From the NCBI RefSeq assembly GCF_004364775.1, contig NZ_SOAL01000009.1:173955-237954 (forward strand): DNA of 64,000 nt, in the 5' to 3' direction. Every line of letters starts with the position of its first letter. The stretch's first letter is position 1. Origin of the DNA: Comamonas sp. JUb58 (GTDB lineage: Bacteria; Pseudomonadota; Gammaproteobacteria; Burkholderiales; Burkholderiaceae_C). Positions 61,433 through 64,000 of the stretch are shown here, in pieces. A program made the translations under genes and the position numbers. The notes beneath the pieces were generated by a model. That model was not told the origin of the DNA. It was given only the letters and a program-made list of their open reading frames with translations, and did not search any database.

Positions 61433-62380
61433 ATGATCTGGCATACCGTGGTCAGTCAGCCCTTTGCGTTGGGGGAGTCTCCTTTCTGGCAAGCCAGCGG
61501 TGGTGTTCTCTATGGCGTCGATGTGGCTGGCAAACAGCTGTGGCGCACGATGCCCGGATCGGGCTATATGGACCGCTGGGACATGCCCGCCGAGCCCGGC
61601 TGCATGGCGCCGGCCCGCAGCGGCGGCGCGCTGGATGGCTGGATCGTGGTGCTGCGCGACCGCATCTGCCGCGCCACCCACTGGGGCGGTACCCTGCACG
61701 AGATCGCCCACCTGCCGATCGACCCCGCCACCGAGCGCGGCAACGACGGCCGCTGCGATGCCCAGGGCCGCTTCTGGGTAGGCACCATCCACGAGCCGAC
61801 CAGCGGCCCGCGCCAACCGGTGGCCGCGCTCTACTGCGTCGATGGCCTGACAGGCACCACGACGGTGCGCAAGGTGCTCGATGGCGTCTCCAACGCCAAT
61901 GGCCTGGCCTGGTCGCCCGACCGCCGCACCATGTACTGGGCCGATACGCCCAGCCACACGGTCAGGAAATTTGCCTGCGATGTGAGCGGCTACCCGCAAG
62001 GTGAGGGCGAGGTCTTCATTCGTTTTGACAGCAAGCCCGAGGGCTGGACACCGGGCGAGCCCGGCTACGGCGGCCGGCCCGATGGCGCCGCTGTCGACGT
62101 TGAAGGCAACTACTGGTGCGCGATGTACGAGGGCGGCCGCGTGCTGCAGATCTCCCCGCAGGGCCGCATCCTCGCCAACCACTACACTCCGGCGCTTTGC
62201 CCCACGATGCCCTGCTTTGGCGGCAGCGATGGCCGCACCTTGTACGTCACCTCCGCCCGCCACGGCCGCAGCCGCGACGAGCTGGCCCAGCTGCCGCTGT
62301 CGGGCTGCGTGTTCGCAATGCGGGTCGGCGTAGCCGGCCTGCCGACTCAGCCTTGGCGGGAAATCGGGCATGGGTTCTGA
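61433..62380 (+). CDS. SMP-30/gluconolactonase family protein
   Basis: A 315-residue six-bladed beta-propeller of the SMP-30/gluconolaconase/LRE family, starting at ATG 61433 after AAAGGA. The metal ligands typical of the family are visible: Glu in ALGESPFW, Asn in VSNANGLAWS, and Asp in RPDGAAVDVEGNYW. Members hydrolyse sugar or organic lactones in the cytoplasm. It is unlinked functionally to the neighbouring genes as far as can be seen. Confidence 0.88.
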   Translation: MIWHTVVSQPFALGESPFWQASGGVLYGVDVAGKQLWRTMPGSGYMDRWDMPAEPGCMAPARSGGALDGWIVVLRDRICRATHWGGTLHEIAHLPIDPATERGNDGRCDAQGRFWVGTIHEPTSGPRQPVAALYCVDGLTGTTTVRKVLDGVSNANGLAWSPDRRTMYWADTPSHTVRKFACDVSGYPQGEGEVFIRFDSKPEGWTPGEPGYGGRPDGAAVDVEGNYWCAMYEGGRVLQISPQGRILANHYTPALCPTMPCFGGSDGRTLYVTSARHGRSRDELAQLPLSGCVFAMRVGVAGLPTQPWREIGHGF

Positions 62381-62462
62381 CCTGTCGTTGGTGCGTCTGC
62401 CGATGTAGCCACTACTGCTGCCAGGCCAGCGATCTTTCTTCCTATCGACATTGTTGATTTGT

Positions 62463-62475
62463 TAGTTATGAACTA
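62463..62475. promoter_or_regulatory. Short palindrome upstream of the second rhs gene
   Basis: TAGTT-ATG-AACTA lies in the AT-rich 124-bp gap before the second rhs gene, about 30 bp from its start. Possible operator; evidence is only the symmetry. Confidence 0.25.
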
Positions 62476-62504
62476 TCATTCTTCAATTTTCGATAGGAAT
62501 TCGC

Positions 62505-64000
62505 ATGTCAGGAAAGCCAGCAGCTCGAATAGATGACAAGGTCAAATACGCGCGAATCGTCACCGGTTCGCGCACCGTCCTGATAGGCACTCAGGGCGGG
62601 GTGGCTTGCTCAGTTTGTCCGGATGGCAAAGCTGCCGACTCGACGGTTGGTAATCCCGTCAATCCGCAGCTGGGTGCCAAAGTATTGTCTGGGTCTTCTG
62701 ACCTGGACTTCGCTCTACCGGGCGCCATGCCCCTGGTCTGGCAGCGCCAGTACAGCAGCTACGTGAACGCGCAGCACGGCGGTCACTGCGGGGTGCTGGG
62801 CTATGGCTGGGGCCTTCCCATGGATTTGCGCATCAAGGTGGAAGCAAGCGCCACCTTGCTGCACGACAGCCAGGGCCGCACGATCACCTTTGATGCCTTG
62901 GCAGCAGGGGAGTCGATCTACAGCCCCAGCGAAGATATCTGGCTGCTGCGCTCGGGCTCGCATCCGGGCCATCTGACGCACGATCTTGCAGCCATGACTG
63001 GGCCTGCCAAGTTCACCGAGGCGGGCGCCGCAGATAGCTTTGAAGCCCCACCCCCGCGCAGCCAACAGGCACCTTTGTGGTGGCAGGGTCGCTTCTCCTG
63101 GATCCGGCGCGATATGGCTTGCGGGGATTTGATGATCCTGGCGGCCAATGGCAGAGGAGATACCGTCTGGGTGTTTGGCCCGGCGAACTGGCAGGCGATT
63201 GAAGCGGCACGCAAAGATATCCATGAACAGAAGACCGCAGGCAAACCGGTCACGGTGACCGAGCCGGATATCGATGCAAACTGGATTTTGCTGGGCAAGG
63301 TAGACCGGCTGGGCCGCTCCCAACGTTACCACTGGACCAAGGTGCTGGGCCAGGAGCGCATCACCACCATCGACGATGGCGTGGGCCGGGGCTATCAGCT
63401 GCACTACACGCAGGCGATTGCCGCGCAGGATGCCCAGCACTTTCACCATAAGAGCACTGACGAAGATGGGCACGAAGACGAGCACTTCTTCTGGCAAGCC
63501 GACAGCGGTGTGCGTCTGTCAAAGGTAGATCTGTATCGCGACCCTTTGGCCCCCATGCTGCAGACCGAGCCCACCACCTTGGTGCAGTACAGCTACAGCG
63601 AACAAGGCGACCTCACCTCCGTCACCAACCGCCACGGCCAGGTCGTGCGCCGCTTTGCCTGGCGCAACCATTTGATGATTGCCCACCAGGAACGCGGCGG
63701 GCCGGAGCACCACTATGCCTATGACCGATATGAGCCAGGCGGGCAAGCCATCGAGCAACGCAACCAGGAAGGCCTGGACTACAAGTTTGACTACCAAGAG
63801 CTGCCCGAAGTGGATGGCCAGCCGAGGCGAACATGTGTCGTCACGGACAGCCTGGGCCGCGTCGACAAATACATCTTTCAAGGTGAAGCAGGGCTGCAGC
63901 GCCTCGTAGAACACACCCGGGCTGACGGAAGCACCATTAAACGCAAATACAACCAGTACGGCCACCTGAGCGAAGTCACCGACCCGCTAGGCCGCACTGT
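62505..64000 (+). CDS. Second PAAR-like Rhs polymorphic toxin (5' part; runs off the window)
   Basis: An open frame from ATG 62505, with AGGA 6 nt upstream, to the window end (498 codons) without a stop. The N-terminus MSGKPAARIDDKVKYARIVT plus GTQGGVACSVCP is a PAAR-like region; DLDFALPGAMPLVWQRQYSS is DUF6531; YD repeats follow (YSEQGDLTSVTNRHG, YNQYGHLSEVTDPLG). It is related to, but clearly different from, the Rhs at 19221-23819. No vgrG, chaperone or T6SS gene precedes it here. Its toxin tip and immunity gene lie beyond 64000. Confidence 0.9.
   Translation, partial: MSGKPAARIDDKVKYARIVTGSRTVLIGTQGGVACSVCPDGKAADSTVGNPVNPQLGAKVLSGSSDLDFALPGAMPLVWQRQYSSYVNAQHGGHCGVLGYGWGLPMDLRIKVEASATLLHDSQGRTITFDALAAGESIYSPSEDIWLLRSGSHPGHLTHDLAAMTGPAKFTEAGAADSFEAPPPRSQQAPLWWQGRFSWIRRDMACGDLMILAANGRGDTVWVFGPANWQAIEAARKDIHEQKTAGKPVTVTEPDIDANWILLGKVDRLGRSQRYHWTKVLGQERITTIDDGVGRGYQLHYTQAIAAQDAQHFHHKSTDEDGHEDEHFFWQADSGVRLSKVDLYRDPLAPMLQTEPTTLVQYSYSEQGDLTSVTNRHGQVVRRFAWRNHLMIAHQERGGPEHHYAYDRYEPGGQAIEQRNQEGLDYKFDYQELPEVDGQPRRTCVVTDSLGRVDKYIFQGEAGLQRLVEHTRADGSTIKRKYNQYGHLSEVTDPLGRT

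Overview
The window is bacterial chromosome. Codon use is strongly GC-rich, apart from one AT-rich stretch at about 14.6-19.6 kb. Gene content fits a betaproteobacterium of the Burkholderiales, most likely Comamonadaceae (Comamonas/Delftia-like). The pointers are many amino-acid, peptide and polyamine-type ABC importers, an ArgP-like LysR regulator beside a D-amino-acid dehydrogenase, a DUF3482/DUF2868 pair, a TorF-like porin followed by glnK-amtB, and a VgrG-Rhs locus. The genus is inference; no rRNA, tRNA, CRISPR array, IS element or replication origin was seen.

Layout. 1-6.9 kb: truncated argP-like gene, divergent dadA-like dehydrogenase, ilvE, an alpha/beta hydrolase with a Gly where the catalytic Ser is expected, a flavin reductase, fpr and an IclR regulator. 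7.0-14.6 kb: a minus-strand catabolic operon (FAD-linked hydroxyacid dehydrogenase, PotD-like binding protein, PotA-like ATPase, a fused PotB-PotC permease, a DapA-family lyase and an FMN-dependent 2-hydroxyacid oxidase) ending at the IclR gene. 14.6-26.2 kb: a type VI secretion cargo locus on the minus strand. It holds vgrG, a 1532-residue Rhs with a C-terminal tip I do not recognise, a four-helix membrane protein as probable immunity, then a decaying series of displaced Rhs tip sequence and small membrane or secreted proteins. 26.6-34.9 kb: a Liv binding protein with a fused LivH-LivM permease but no ATPases, a small secreted protein, the DUF3482/DUF2868 pair and a stand-alone TrpB.

35.0-45.6 kb: a LysR-headed plus-strand operon with a flavoprotein, a five-gene Dpp-type ABC importer, a BAAT-like hydrolase and two carboxymuconolactone-decarboxylase/AhpD-family proteins. 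45.8-47.4 kb: hipBA. 47.5-53.9 kb: a tightly overlapped minus-strand operon, livKGFHM followed by an AhpD-like protein and a luciferase-like flavin monooxygenase. 54.1-58.5 kb: comM/yifB, then TorF-like porin-glnK-amtB behind a clear sigma54-type promoter and an NtrC-type palindrome. 58.5-61.4 kb: a 750-residue triple fusion of cysteine desulfurase, metallo-beta-lactamase and rhodanese, divergent from a DecR/CyuR-like Lrp regulator. 61.4-64.0 kb: an SMP-30/gluconolactonase protein and the start of a second rhs gene that runs off the window.

The main themes are uptake plus oxidation of organic nitrogen, sulfur and hydroxyacid compounds, nitrogen-status control, and interbacterial competition. 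The most original material is the Rhs tip/immunity region and the sulfur-handling triple fusion.
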